20,372 bases of DNA from the NCBI GenBank assembly GCA_035642125.1, contig DASQSZ010000280.1, positions 1 to 20,372 of the forward strand, in the 5' to 3' direction. The notes beneath the pieces are model-generated. The model did not search any database. It saw only the letters and a program-made list of their open reading frames with translations, and was not told the DNA's origin. Below are positions 13,000 through 19,587 of the stretch, in pieces (the stretch's first letter is position 1; every line of letters begins with the position of its first letter). The position numbers and the translations under genes were made by a program. Origin of the DNA: CALAED01 sp937891035. GTDB lineage: Bacteria; Actinomycetota; Actinomycetes; Streptosporangiales; Streptosporangiaceae.

Positions 13000-14247
13000 T
13001 CAGCCGGGCGGGAACATGCCGAGGCGGGCGTGGTATTCGTGGCCGAGTTCCTCGGTGTCGCTGCCAACGAGCAGGCCGCCGCCGTAGGCGTCGAGCGTCT
13101 CCACCCCGTGGCCGCGGGTGCGGGTCGGATTCCACGACAGCGCCTTGCCCGTGCTCGGGTTGATCGCGCCGATGCCCGGCCGGGAGACCGCTCCCGGACC
13201 CGGGGTGTCGTGCCCGAGGGGGTTGTCCAGCCAGCGCTGATGGCCGCCGACGTAAACGGCCACGCCGGTGACCGACACCGAAAGCAGCGTGTCGCCGCCC
13301 GTCCAGTTGACCCACTGGGGTTGCTGCCCCGAGCCCGTCTTGGTGGCGTCCCATCGGGCGGCGCTGTCGCACAGCGTCCTGTTGCCGAACGGTCCGCCGG
13401 TGGTGACGATGACGAAGTACTTGCCGGTCGGGTCGAAGTCCACGTCTCGGATGTAGCTGTCGTAGGAGACGTTGTTGCACACCGGGCCGTACCGGCTGGT
13501 CGCCCAGCTGGACAGCGTGCCGCCGGTGTTGAACATCGCCACCTGCATGCGGGTGGAGCCGTTGACCTTCGTGAACGACCCGGTGGCGACCAGCTTGGCG
13601 CCGTCCGGTGACAGCGCCATGTCGTAGACCTTCAGCGCGCCGTCGTTGATCGGGTCGCTGAAGGTGAACTTGATCTTTGCGTCGACCGCGCCCGTTGTCG
13701 CGTCGAGCCGGGCCAGCCGGGACCGCGCGGCGCCGTTGATCGAGCTGAAGGCCCCGCCGACGTACAACTGGTTGCCGCGCGTGATGAGGTCGCGCACGTA
13801 GCCGCTGCCGATCCGGAACGTGCCGCTCCGCTTGCCGGTGGAGCTCAGCCGGACCAGGCCCCTGTTGGCCGCGCCGTTGACCGTCGAGAACAGGCCGCCG
13901 GCGAACACGCTGCCGCTGGGCCCCGGCGAGAGCGCGTAAACCGCGCCGCCCAGCACCGGCCGGAAGGTCGTGTCGATTTTGCCGGTCGACCTGTCGAAGG
14001 CGAACAGGTATTTCTGGTTGATCGTCGTCGAGCCGCCGGCGTTCTTGATCTTGGTGAAGCTGCCTCCCACGAAGATCCTCGTGCCAACCTGAGCGAACGC
14101 GTAGACGGTGCCGTCGAGCGCGTGCGGGGTGTGGTTGACGGGATTCGCCGAGACCACCTTGGTCTGGGCCTCGTCGGCCAGCGCGGGCGTGAGCGTCGCC
14201 GCCGCGGCGGCGACCGTAGCGGCCACGACCGATATCAAACGTCGCAT
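13000..14247 (-). CDS. Secreted beta-propeller protein (delta-60-like repeats), copy 1
   Basis: A 415-residue protein from ATG 14247, with a Sec signal peptide (MRRLISVVAATVAAAAATLTPALA, cut near 24). The mature part is made of repeated propeller-blade units such as VYAFAQVGTRIFVGGSFTKI, VFAGGLFSTVNGAANRGLVRLSSTG and LYVGGAFSSINGAARSRLARLDATTG, the delta-60/DUF5122 pattern. A C-terminal block has paired Cys (GPVCNN, TLCDSAARWD), GGHQRWLDN and a SWNPTRTRGHG motif. It probably folds into a disulfide-stabilised propeller outside the cell; its ligand is unknown. The open frame extends upstream to 14799 only because it runs in another frame of the neighbouring paralogue. It is a tandem duplicate of the next gene. 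Confidence 0.88.
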   Translation of the reverse strand: MRRLISVVAATVAAAAATLTPALADEAQTKVVSANPVNHTPHALDGTVYAFAQVGTRIFVGGSFTKIKNAGGSTTINQKYLFAFDRSTGKIDTTFRPVLGGAVYALSPGPSGSVFAGGLFSTVNGAANRGLVRLSSTGKRSGTFRIGSGYVRDLITRGNQLYVGGAFSSINGAARSRLARLDATTGAVDAKIKFTFSDPINDGALKVYDMALSPDGAKLVATGSFTKVNGSTRMQVAMFNTGGTLSSWATSRYGPVCNNVSYDSYIRDVDFDPTGKYFVIVTTGGPFGNRTLCDSAARWDATKTGSGQQPQWVNWTGGDTLLSVSVTGVAVYVGGHQRWLDNPLGHDTPGPGAVSRPGIGAINPSTGKALSWNPTRTRGHGVETLDAYGGGLLVGSDTEELGHEYHARLGMFPPG

Positions 14248-14308
14248 CGCGAGCGCTCCCGGAGAAGGCGAGAAGACAGCCGATGGTGTCGTAGGCGGCC
14301 GGAGGCCG

Positions 14309-14314
14309 ACTCTA
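14309..14314 (-). promoter_or_regulatory. Candidate -10 box for beta-propeller copy 1
   Basis: On the minus strand TAGAGT lies about 60 bases upstream of the ATG at 14247, whose ribosome site is GGGAG. No convincing -35 is seen. The box supports separate transcription of this copy. Confidence 0.3.
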
Positions 14315-14396
14315 ACGCCACCGAGCGACCGATCGGGTAAAAACCGGTGGCCGCTATCGGCCCGGTGCCGACCCGGTGTCCCCGCGGACCGCGGCA

Positions 14397-14419
14397 CGGC
14401 GCCGGGCGAGCCGGCGCCG
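14397..14419 (-). terminator. GC-rich hairpin after beta-propeller copy 2
   Basis: A perfect 9-bp stem (CGGCGCCGG/CCGGCGCCG, five-base loop) begins four bases beyond the stop of the gene at 14424-15746. There is no T tract, so it may be an attenuating or mRNA-stabilising hairpin. The two propeller genes therefore need not be cotranscribed. Confidence 0.5.
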
Positions 14420-14423
14420 CGGC

Positions 14424-15746
14424 TTACGGAGCGGGGAAGAACCCGACCTTCTGGTGCCATTCGTGGCCGAGTTCGTCGGTGTCGCTGCCCACGAACAGGC
14501 CGCCGTCGGAGCTGGCCATCAGCACCTCGGCGCCGTGGCCGCGGGTGCGGGTCGGGTTCCACGACAGCGCCTTGCCCGTGACCGGGTCGAGGGCGCCGAT
14601 GCCGGGACGCTCCACCGCGCCGGGGCCGGGGGTGTCTTTTCCATAGGTGTTGTCGAGCCAGCGCTGGTGGCCGCCGACGTAGACGGCCGCGCCGGTGCAC
14701 GAGACGGAAAGCAGCGTGTCGCCGCCGGTGTAGTTCACCCAGACGGGCTGCTGGCCCGAGGTCGACTGGGTGGCGTCCCACCGCGCCGCGCTGTCGCACA
14801 GCGTCGTCGGTCCGAACCCGCCGCCGGTGGTGACCAGCACGAAGTACGAGCCGTCGGGAGAGAAGTCGACGTCGCGAACGTAGGACTGGAATGTGCGGTT
14901 GCAGACGTTGCCGTAACGGCTGGTCGCCCAGCCGCTCAGCGTGGCCGTGGTGTTGGTGACGTTGAGCATGGCCACCTGCACTCGGGCGGCCCCGTTCACC
15001 GTGGAGAAATTGCCGTCGAAGACGACCTTGGTGTTCTGCGGGTTGACCGCGATGCTCTCGACCTTCAGCGTGCCGCCGTTCAGCGGGCCGGCCAGGGTGA
15101 AGTTGAAGTTCGGGTCGGCGAGGCCGGTCGTCGCGTTCAGCCGGGCGAGCATGGTGCGGCTCGCGCCGCCGATGCTGGTGAACGTGCCGCCCGCGTACAG
15201 GTGGATGCCGCGGCGGACCAGCGTGCGCACCCCGGCGTTGGCGCCAAGCTGACCCTTGAACGTCGTGTCGTTCGACCCGTCGGTCAGCCTGAGCCGCGCC
15301 AGGCTGCGCACCGTGGCGCCGTTGACCGTGGTGTAGTAGCCGGCGGCGTAGACGGTGCCGTTGTCGCCGGGCTGCAAGGCGTAGACCTCGCCGGGCAAGA
15401 GGTTGCCCTCGGTGTCCCTGGTGGACTTGAGCAGCTTCGGGGCGAACGCGGTGCTGATCGCGCCGGTGGCCTTGTTGTAGGCGAAGATGCCCGTCCGGGT
15501 GAAGAGCTTCTGCGTGCCGGCCTGCTGGACCTGGGTGAAGGTGCCGCCGACCACCACCATGGAGCCCACGACGGCGTAGGCGCGGACGACGCCGTCTTTG
15601 ACGTGCGGGGTGTTGTCGACCGGGTTGGCCGACACGACCCTCGTCTGCGCGATGTCCGCGGCGGCGGGCGAGGCGGCCAATGGCCAGCTCAGCGCGCTCG
15701 CGAAGGCGGTCACGGCGACGGCGGCCACGGTGATGCGTCGGCGCAT
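14424..15746 (-). CDS. Secreted beta-propeller protein (delta-60-like repeats), copy 2
   Basis: A 440-residue protein with a Sec signal peptide (ends ASPAAA, about residue 30). The mature protein begins with a TRVVSANPVDNTPHVKDGVVRAYA stretch colinear with copy 1. Blade repeats follow: VVVGGTFTQVQQAG, VYAAGYYTTVNGATVRSLARL, LYAGGTFTSIGGASRTMLARL. It ends with the same Cys-bearing block (GNVCNRTFQ, TLCDSAARWDATQ), GGHQRWLDN and SWNPTRTRGHG. Relative to copy 1 it has an extra segment near 85-95 (STRDTEGNLLPGE) and an extra Cys in VSCTGAAV. The start ATG 15746 has GGAG upstream. The function is unknown; an extracellular binding or scaffold role is inferred from fold type. Confidence 0.88.
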   Translation of the reverse strand: MRRRITVAAVAVTAFASALSWPLAASPAAADIAQTRVVSANPVDNTPHVKDGVVRAYAVVGSMVVVGGTFTQVQQAGTQKLFTRTGIFAYNKATGAISTAFAPKLLKSTRDTEGNLLPGEVYALQPGDNGTVYAAGYYTTVNGATVRSLARLRLTDGSNDTTFKGQLGANAGVRTLVRRGIHLYAGGTFTSIGGASRTMLARLNATTGLADPNFNFTLAGPLNGGTLKVESIAVNPQNTKVVFDGNFSTVNGAARVQVAMLNVTNTTATLSGWATSRYGNVCNRTFQSYVRDVDFSPDGSYFVLVTTGGGFGPTTLCDSAARWDATQSTSGQQPVWVNYTGGDTLLSVSCTGAAVYVGGHQRWLDNTYGKDTPGPGAVERPGIGALDPVTGKALSWNPTRTRGHGAEVLMASSDGGLFVGSDTDELGHEWHQKVGFFPAP

Positions 15747-15887
15747 GGGGATGCTCCTGCTTTCACGTCGAGTCGCACTTATGTACCACAGTCAGGTGGC
15801 ACCACAGGCAACAAGAGGCACAAGCGGTCCACCAATGAAACCGCATTGTTGTGACGCGTTGGCGCCGCCTCCGGGTTACCCGCGTGT

Positions 15888-15893
15888 CATAGT
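15888..15893 (+). promoter_or_regulatory. -10 element of a probable leaderless promoter (PAP2-like gene)
   Basis: CATAGT ends seven bases before the ATG at 15901, with no ribosome site between. The 154-base gap to the divergent propeller gene also holds a GTGG-CA-CCAC dyad. A GTG at 15892 would be an alternative start but overlaps the box. Confidence 0.4.
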
Positions 15894-15900
15894 GACCCGC

Positions 15901-16902
15901 ATGGGGTCGCCTATCTTGTGGGGGATCATCCCGACTTTCGGGGTCGTCTTGGTGGGTGTCGTATTTGTCGCCCGGCCGGCGCTGGTGACGGCCGCGGCCG
16001 GTGCCATGCGGCGCCGTACGACGTGGGGGGCGCGGCTGACGACGGCGCGCGCGCAGCTCAAGGAAACACTCGGCCCGTCCGGCACGTGGGTGATGTTGTG
16101 CGGCGCCGGCCTCGCGATCACCTTCGCCGTGCTGTGGCCGCTTGGCCGGCTCGCGTTGCGCCTCGAGGAAGCCTGGGACCGGCCGGTCTTCGAGTGGTTC
16201 AGCGACCACCGGGCGGGCGCCGGCTGGACCAGGTTCAACGAAATCGTCACCCAGATGGGCAACCGGCCGCCGATCTACGCGACCGCCGTCGCCGCCGCGC
16301 TCGTGCTGGTGGTCTTCGCGCCGCGCCGCCGCTGGGTGCCGCCCGCGCTGGTCATCATGGCCGTGCTCATCGAGCAGTACGTCCGCGTCGGGTTGCTGCG
16401 GGTCGTCGACAGGGGCCACCCGCCGACGTCCGAGGGCACCTGGCCGTCCGGCGGGGTGGGCCGCACCATCGCCATCTACGGTTTCATCGCCTTCCTCGTC
16501 TTTTGGTGCGCGCGGCGGCGCGGGCTGCGCTTCGCGACCGGTCAGGGCCGCCAGGTCAGCCGGGCGGCGGTCGCGGTCGGCGCGCTCCTCGCCGTCATGG
16601 CCACCTTCGAGGGTTACACCCGGCTCTACCTGCAAAAGCACTGGATCACCGACGTGCTCGGCGGGTACCTCTTCGGCGGCCTGCTGCTCGCCGTCTCCGT
16701 GTACGCGGGCCGCGCGCTCCTCGACGTGGACGAGGGAGACGTGGACGATGGAGGAGCCGAAGGCCCCACCACAGTCAGCAACGCCGCAGGTGCCGCGACG
16801 GCCGCGACCGCCGAGGATGGCGCGACCGCTGCGGATGGCGGCGGCGATGAGGCGCCGGGCGCGACCGCGCCGCCGGATGACGTCATGTCCGCTCCTCGGT
16901 GA
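15901..16902 (+). CDS. PAP2-superfamily membrane protein with altered catalytic motifs
   Basis: A 333-residue protein with an N-terminal helix (5-27), a basic loop, and then five membrane segments with PAP2 layout. The third motif is intact (TRLYLQKHWITD: Arg, nucleophile His, Asp). The second reads TWPSGG, with Gly where PSGH has His. The first (RVVDRGHPP) lacks the usual K...RP residues. It may be a divergent lipid-phosphate phosphatase or a non-catalytic relative. The last ~50 residues are an Ala/Gly/Asp low-complexity tail. It lies 27 bases before menG, so an envelope or isoprenoid-phosphate role is possible but inferred from context only. Confidence 0.75.
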   Translation: MGSPILWGIIPTFGVVLVGVVFVARPALVTAAAGAMRRRTTWGARLTTARAQLKETLGPSGTWVMLCGAGLAITFAVLWPLGRLALRLEEAWDRPVFEWFSDHRAGAGWTRFNEIVTQMGNRPPIYATAVAAALVLVVFAPRRRWVPPALVIMAVLIEQYVRVGLLRVVDRGHPPTSEGTWPSGGVGRTIAIYGFIAFLVFWCARRRGLRFATGQGRQVSRAAVAVGALLAVMATFEGYTRLYLQKHWITDVLGGYLFGGLLLAVSVYAGRALLDVDEGDVDDGGAEGPTTVSNAAGAATAATAEDGATAADGGGDEAPGATAPPDDVMSAPR

Positions 16903-16916
16903 TTTCGCCGACCTCT

Positions 16917-16922
16917 TACGCT
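16917..16922 (+). promoter_or_regulatory. -10 element of a probable leaderless promoter (menG)
   Basis: TACGCT sits seven bases before the menG ATG at 16930. No ribosome-binding sequence precedes that ATG, consistent with leaderless translation independent of the PAP2-like gene upstream. Confidence 0.5.
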
Positions 16923-16929
16923 GTGGCGT

Positions 16930-17634
16930 ATGACTCGGGCCTCGCTCGCCAAACGGCCGGCCGACGTGGCGGCCATGTTCGACCGCACGGCCGGTCGCTA
17001 CGACCTGCTCAACGACCTGCTCTCCGGCGGCCAGGACCGGGTGTGGCGGCGCGCGGTGGCCAAGGCGGTCGACGCGCGGCCGGGTGAGCTGGTGCTCGAT
17101 CTCGCCGCCGGCACCGGCACCTCGTCCGCGACCTTCACCAAGGCGGGGGCGCGGTGTGTGGCCTGTGACTTCTCGCTGGGCATGCTGCGCGCCGGGGCGC
17201 GGCGCCGGGGCCAGTCGGCCGGCGGCGTGACGTTCGTGGCCGGCGACGCGCTGCGGCTGCCGTTCGGCGACGCCGCGTTCGACGCCGTGACGATCTCCTT
17301 CGGACTGCGTAATGTGGCCGATGTAGATCTCGCCCTCGCCGAGCTGCGGCGGGTCACGAAGCCCGGCGGGCGGGTCGTGGTGTGCGAGTTCAGCCGGCCG
17401 CCCAACCGGGTGGTCAGGTTCGGCTTCCGGCAGCATCTGCGGTACGGCCTGCCGCTGATCGCCAAGGTCAGCTCCAACCCGGACGCGTACACCTATCTGG
17501 CCGAGTCGATCCAGGAGTGGCCCGACCAGGAGACGTTGGCCGGGCGGCTGCGGGCGGCGGGCTGGGCATCGGTCCGCTGGCGTGACCTCTCGCTCGGGGT
17601 GGTGGCCGTACACCACGCGCGAGTTCCCCGATAG
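16930..17634 (+). CDS. menG: Demethylmenaquinone methyltransferase
   Basis: A 234-residue class I SAM methyltransferase of the UbiE/MenG family. It has FDRTAGRYDLLNDLLSGGQDRVWRR (17-41), motif I LDLAAGTGT (57-65), the CDFSLGML acidic-loop region, GDALRLPFGDAAFDAVTISFGLRNV (100-124) and KPGGRVVVCEFSRP. The last two are diagnostic UbiE/MenG signatures. It methylates demethylmenaquinone to menaquinone, the quinone used by complex I, whose genes lie just downstream. The length is normal. It precedes menJ, and MenG and MenJ act at successive late steps on the quinone. Confidence 0.93.
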   Translation: MTRASLAKRPADVAAMFDRTAGRYDLLNDLLSGGQDRVWRRAVAKAVDARPGELVLDLAAGTGTSSATFTKAGARCVACDFSLGMLRAGARRRGQSAGGVTFVAGDALRLPFGDAAFDAVTISFGLRNVADVDLALAELRRVTKPGGRVVVCEFSRPPNRVVRFGFRQHLRYGLPLIAKVSSNPDAYTYLAESIQEWPDQETLAGRLRAAGWASVRWRDLSLGVVAVHHARVPR

Positions 17635-17673
17635 ACCCGGATAAGCCCGGATAGCGGCTTGGCTACCCGGCGA

Positions 17674-17687
17674 CCCGAGTACTCGGG
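17674..17687. promoter_or_regulatory. 14-bp perfect palindrome upstream of menJ
   Basis: CCCGAGTACTCGGG is a perfect dyad lying 40 bases after the menG stop and upstream of the 19-bp shared element and the Rex site. Half of it (CCGAGTACT) recurs upstream of the TlpA gene at 5424-5432. It could be an operator; as a terminator it lacks a loop and T tract. Confidence 0.4.
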
Positions 17688-17692
17688 GAAGA

Positions 17693-17711
17693 GGACTAAA
17701 CTTCGTAGTTG
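17693..17711 (+). promoter_or_regulatory. 19-bp element shared with the cytochrome c operon, overlapping a -10 box
   Basis: GGACTAAACTTCGTAGTTG aligns gap-free with 5428-5446 upstream of the TlpA gene (15 of 19 identical; the last nine all match). It contains TAAACT (17697-17702), a plausible -10, so a bound repressor would block the promoter. It lies two bases before the Rex operator. Confidence 0.45.
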
Positions 17712-17713
17712 CC

Positions 17714-17731
17714 TTGTGAAGTGCTTCACAA
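17714..17731. promoter_or_regulatory. Rex operator (redox-sensing repressor site)
   Basis: TTGTGAAGTGCTTCACAA has perfect arms TTGTGAA/TTCACAA with a four-base centre, and the inverted repeat extends one more base pair each side (17713-17732). This is the Rex consensus TTGTGAAnnnnTTCACAA. Rex senses NADH/NAD+ and in streptomycetes represses respiratory operons including nuo. Placed between the candidate -10 and the menJ ribosome site, it should make menJ, and through it nuo, respond to the NADH pool. Confidence 0.85.
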
Positions 17732-17743
17732 GAGAGGAATCTC

Positions 17744-19066
17744 GTGACCGAGCCTCTTCCCCCGCCCGACCGGCGGGCGGCCCCCGACTCGGCGGCTCTC
17801 GGCGCCGGGGCACATGACTCATCCCGTGAAGCCGATGTGATCGTGGTCGGTGCCGGTCCCGCCGGGTCGGCCACCGCTTATCACCTCGCCCAGGCCGGAC
17901 TTGACGTACTCCTACTCGAAAAGAGCACCTTTCCGCGGGAGAAGGTCTGCGGCGACGGGCTCACCCCGCGAGCGGTGAAGGCGCTGGTGCGCCTCGGCGT
18001 GGACCTGTCGGCCCCCGGCTGGATCCGCAACAAGGGCCTGCGCATCTACGGCGGCGGCGTGCGACTCGAGCTGCCCTGGCCCGAGCTCGCCAGCTATCCC
18101 GACTTCGGTCTGGTGCGCACCCGCTACGACTTCGACGAGATCCTCGTCGAGCGCGCGGTCAAGGCGGGCGCCCGGCTGCTGCAGAACACCAACGTGATCG
18201 CGCCGGTCGTCGACGAACGATCGAGCCGGATCACCGGGGTGGTGGCCAAACACGACGAGGGCGAGGTCACCTTCGCCGCGCCGCTCGTCGTCGCGGCCGA
18301 CGGCAACTCCTCGCGGCTGTCGCTGGGCATGGGCCTGCGCAAGCGCGATGACCGGCCGATCGGCGTCGCGGTGCGCCGCTATTACGAAAGCCCGCGGCAC
18401 GACGACGACTACCTGGAGTCGTGGCTCGAACTGTGGGACGGCGACCGGCTGCTGCCCGGGTACGGCTGGATCTTCGGCGTCGGCGACGGTAGGTCCAATG
18501 TCGGTTTGGGTTTGCTCAACACGAGCAAGTCGTTCCAGAACACCGACTACCGGGAGATGTTGAAACGCTGGACGACAAGCCTGCCGCCGGAGTGGTGCTT
18601 CGGCGACGAGTACGCCACCGGCCCGATCCGCGGTGCGGCGCTGCCGATGGGCTTCAACCGGCAACCGCACTACACGCGCGGGCTGCTGCTCGTCGGCGAC
18701 GCCGGCGGTATGATCAACCCGTTCAACGGCGAGGGCATCGCCTATGCGCTGGAGTCGGGCGAACTCGCCGCCGACGCCATTGTGCAGGCGCTGGCCCGGC
18801 CGACCGCCGCGCAGCGCGAGCGGGCGCTGTACGACTATCCGCGAGTGATCAAAGAAGCGTACGGCGGCTACTACACGCTTGGCCGGACGTTCGTCGCGGC
18901 GATCGGCAATCCCAAGTTCATGCGGTTCGCCACGCGGCACGGGCTGCCGCATCCTACGCTGATGCGGTTCACGCTCAAGCTGCTGGCCAACCTCACCGAT
19001 CCGCGCAGCGGAGACGCGTCCGACCGGCTCATCAACGCGATGTCGAAGATCGCGCCGACGGCCTGA
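17744..19066 (+). CDS. menJ: Geranylgeranyl reductase-family flavoprotein, menaquinone reductase (MenJ-like)
   Basis: A 440-residue protein. A polar N-terminal extension (1-29) precedes the FAD-binding Rossmann motif DVIVVGAGPAGSATAYHLAQAG (31-52). KVCGDGLTPRAVKAL follows, typical of the geranylgeranyl reductase family, and GLLLVGDAGGMINPFNGEGIAYALESG carries the second FAD motif. The C-terminal third includes GYYTLGRTFV and NPKFMRF. Actinobacterial members such as MenJ saturate an isoprene unit of menaquinone, which fits its place after menG and before nuo; archaeal-type lipid saturation is the alternative. The start is the GTG at 17744 behind AGAGGAA. Transcription is predicted to be under Rex control. 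Confidence 0.88.
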   Translation: MTEPLPPPDRRAAPDSAALGAGAHDSSREADVIVVGAGPAGSATAYHLAQAGLDVLLLEKSTFPREKVCGDGLTPRAVKALVRLGVDLSAPGWIRNKGLRIYGGGVRLELPWPELASYPDFGLVRTRYDFDEILVERAVKAGARLLQNTNVIAPVVDERSSRITGVVAKHDEGEVTFAAPLVVAADGNSSRLSLGMGLRKRDDRPIGVAVRRYYESPRHDDDYLESWLELWDGDRLLPGYGWIFGVGDGRSNVGLGLLNTSKSFQNTDYREMLKRWTTSLPPEWCFGDEYATGPIRGAALPMGFNRQPHYTRGLLLVGDAGGMINPFNGEGIAYALESGELAADAIVQALARPTAAQRERALYDYPRVIKEAYGGYYTLGRTFVAAIGNPKFMRFATRHGLPHPTLMRFTLKLLANLTDPRSGDASDRLINAMSKIAPTA

Positions 19067-19122
19067 CCGCGCGGCCAGACATATAAACAAGACCCGAAAG
19101 AAATCGAGATGATCGCCCTGCC

Positions 19123-19128
19123 TAGGAT
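19123..19128 (+). promoter_or_regulatory. Candidate internal -10 box for nuoA
   Basis: TAGGAT matches a strong actinobacterial -10 hexamer in the 108-base menJ-nuoA gap. No good -35 is seen 17-18 bases upstream. A ribosome site GAAAGGGG (19155-19162) follows. The nuo operon may therefore have its own promoter as well as read-through from the Rex-controlled one. Confidence 0.4.
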
Positions 19129-19174
19129 GGCAATCCCGCCCACAGACTCGGGCACGAAAGGGGTGTAGCCGGCC

Positions 19175-19537
19175 ATGGACCTTTACATTCCGGTCGTCGT
19201 GCTGGGCGTGCTCGCGTTCGGTTTCGCCGCGTTTTCCGTGGTAATGGGTTCGCTCACTGGCCCAAAGCGGTGGAATCGGGCCAAGCTCGACGCCTATGAA
19301 TGCGGCATCGAGCCGACCCCTCAGCCGGTCGGCGGCGGCCGATTTCCGGTCAAGTACTACCTCACCGCGATGCTGTTCATCGTCTTCGACATCGAGATCA
19401 TTTTTCTCTACCCGTGGGCCGTGGCATTCGACCAGTTCCGCGGCCTCTTCGGGCTGATCGAGATGGTGCTGTTCATCGTCACCGTTCTGGTCGCGTACGC
19501 CTATGTCTGGCGGCGCGGCGGGCTGGAGTGGGATTAA
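19175..19537 (+). CDS. nuoA: NADH-quinone oxidoreductase subunit A
   Basis: A 120-residue membrane subunit with three transmembrane helices. Conserved features are YECGIEP (near residues 41-47), GRFPVKYYLTAMLFIVFDIEIIFLYPWA (55-82) and the C-terminal helix ending AYVWRRGGLEWD. NuoA forms part of the membrane arm next to the quinone-binding cavity. It is the first gene of the operon, and nuoB and nuoC follow in the usual order. ATG 19175 is preceded by AAAGGGG at about 12 bases, a rather long spacing. Confidence 0.97.
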   Translation: MDLYIPVVVLGVLAFGFAAFSVVMGSLTGPKRWNRAKLDAYECGIEPTPQPVGGGRFPVKYYLTAMLFIVFDIEIIFLYPWAVAFDQFRGLFGLIEMVLFIVTVLVAYAYVWRRGGLEWD

Positions 19538-19539
19538 CC

Positions 19540-19587
19540 ATGGGACTCCGCGGAGCGTGCGAGGAGGGGAGCCCGACATGGGACTAG
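19540..19587 (+). other. Fifteen-codon mini-ORF overlapping the nuoB start
   Basis: An ATG two bases after the nuoA stop opens a 15-residue frame (MGLRGACEEGSPTWD) whose TAG stop at 19585-19587 overlaps the nuoB start region. GGAG lies upstream of it at 19524-19527. ATGGGACT is repeated at this ATG and at the nuoB ATG (19578). It may couple nuoA and nuoB translation, or it may be the trace of a small duplication. Confidence 0.25.

Noticed and set aside
14248..14799. Upstream extension of the beta-propeller copy 1 frame
   Set aside because: It runs through copy 2 in a different frame. ATG 14247 with a signal peptide and GGGAG site is the real start.
14376..15854. 492-codon plus-strand open frame across beta-propeller copy 2
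   Set aside because: The minus strand encodes a signal peptide and regular propeller repeats; the plus frame is low-complexity Ala/Gly/Val/Arg sequence.
17633..17655. Repeated CCCGGATA units after menG, similar to CCGGATA runs at 755-775 after the WXG100-like gene
   Set aside because: They are short, imperfect and tied to TAG/TAA stops; no structure or shared context gives them meaning.
15763..17874. 703-codon minus-strand open frame opposite the PAP2-like and menG genes
   Set aside because: It is antisense to genes with clear family motifs, its product is an Arg/Gly/Ala-rich string typical of high-G+C shadow frames, and it crosses three gene boundaries.
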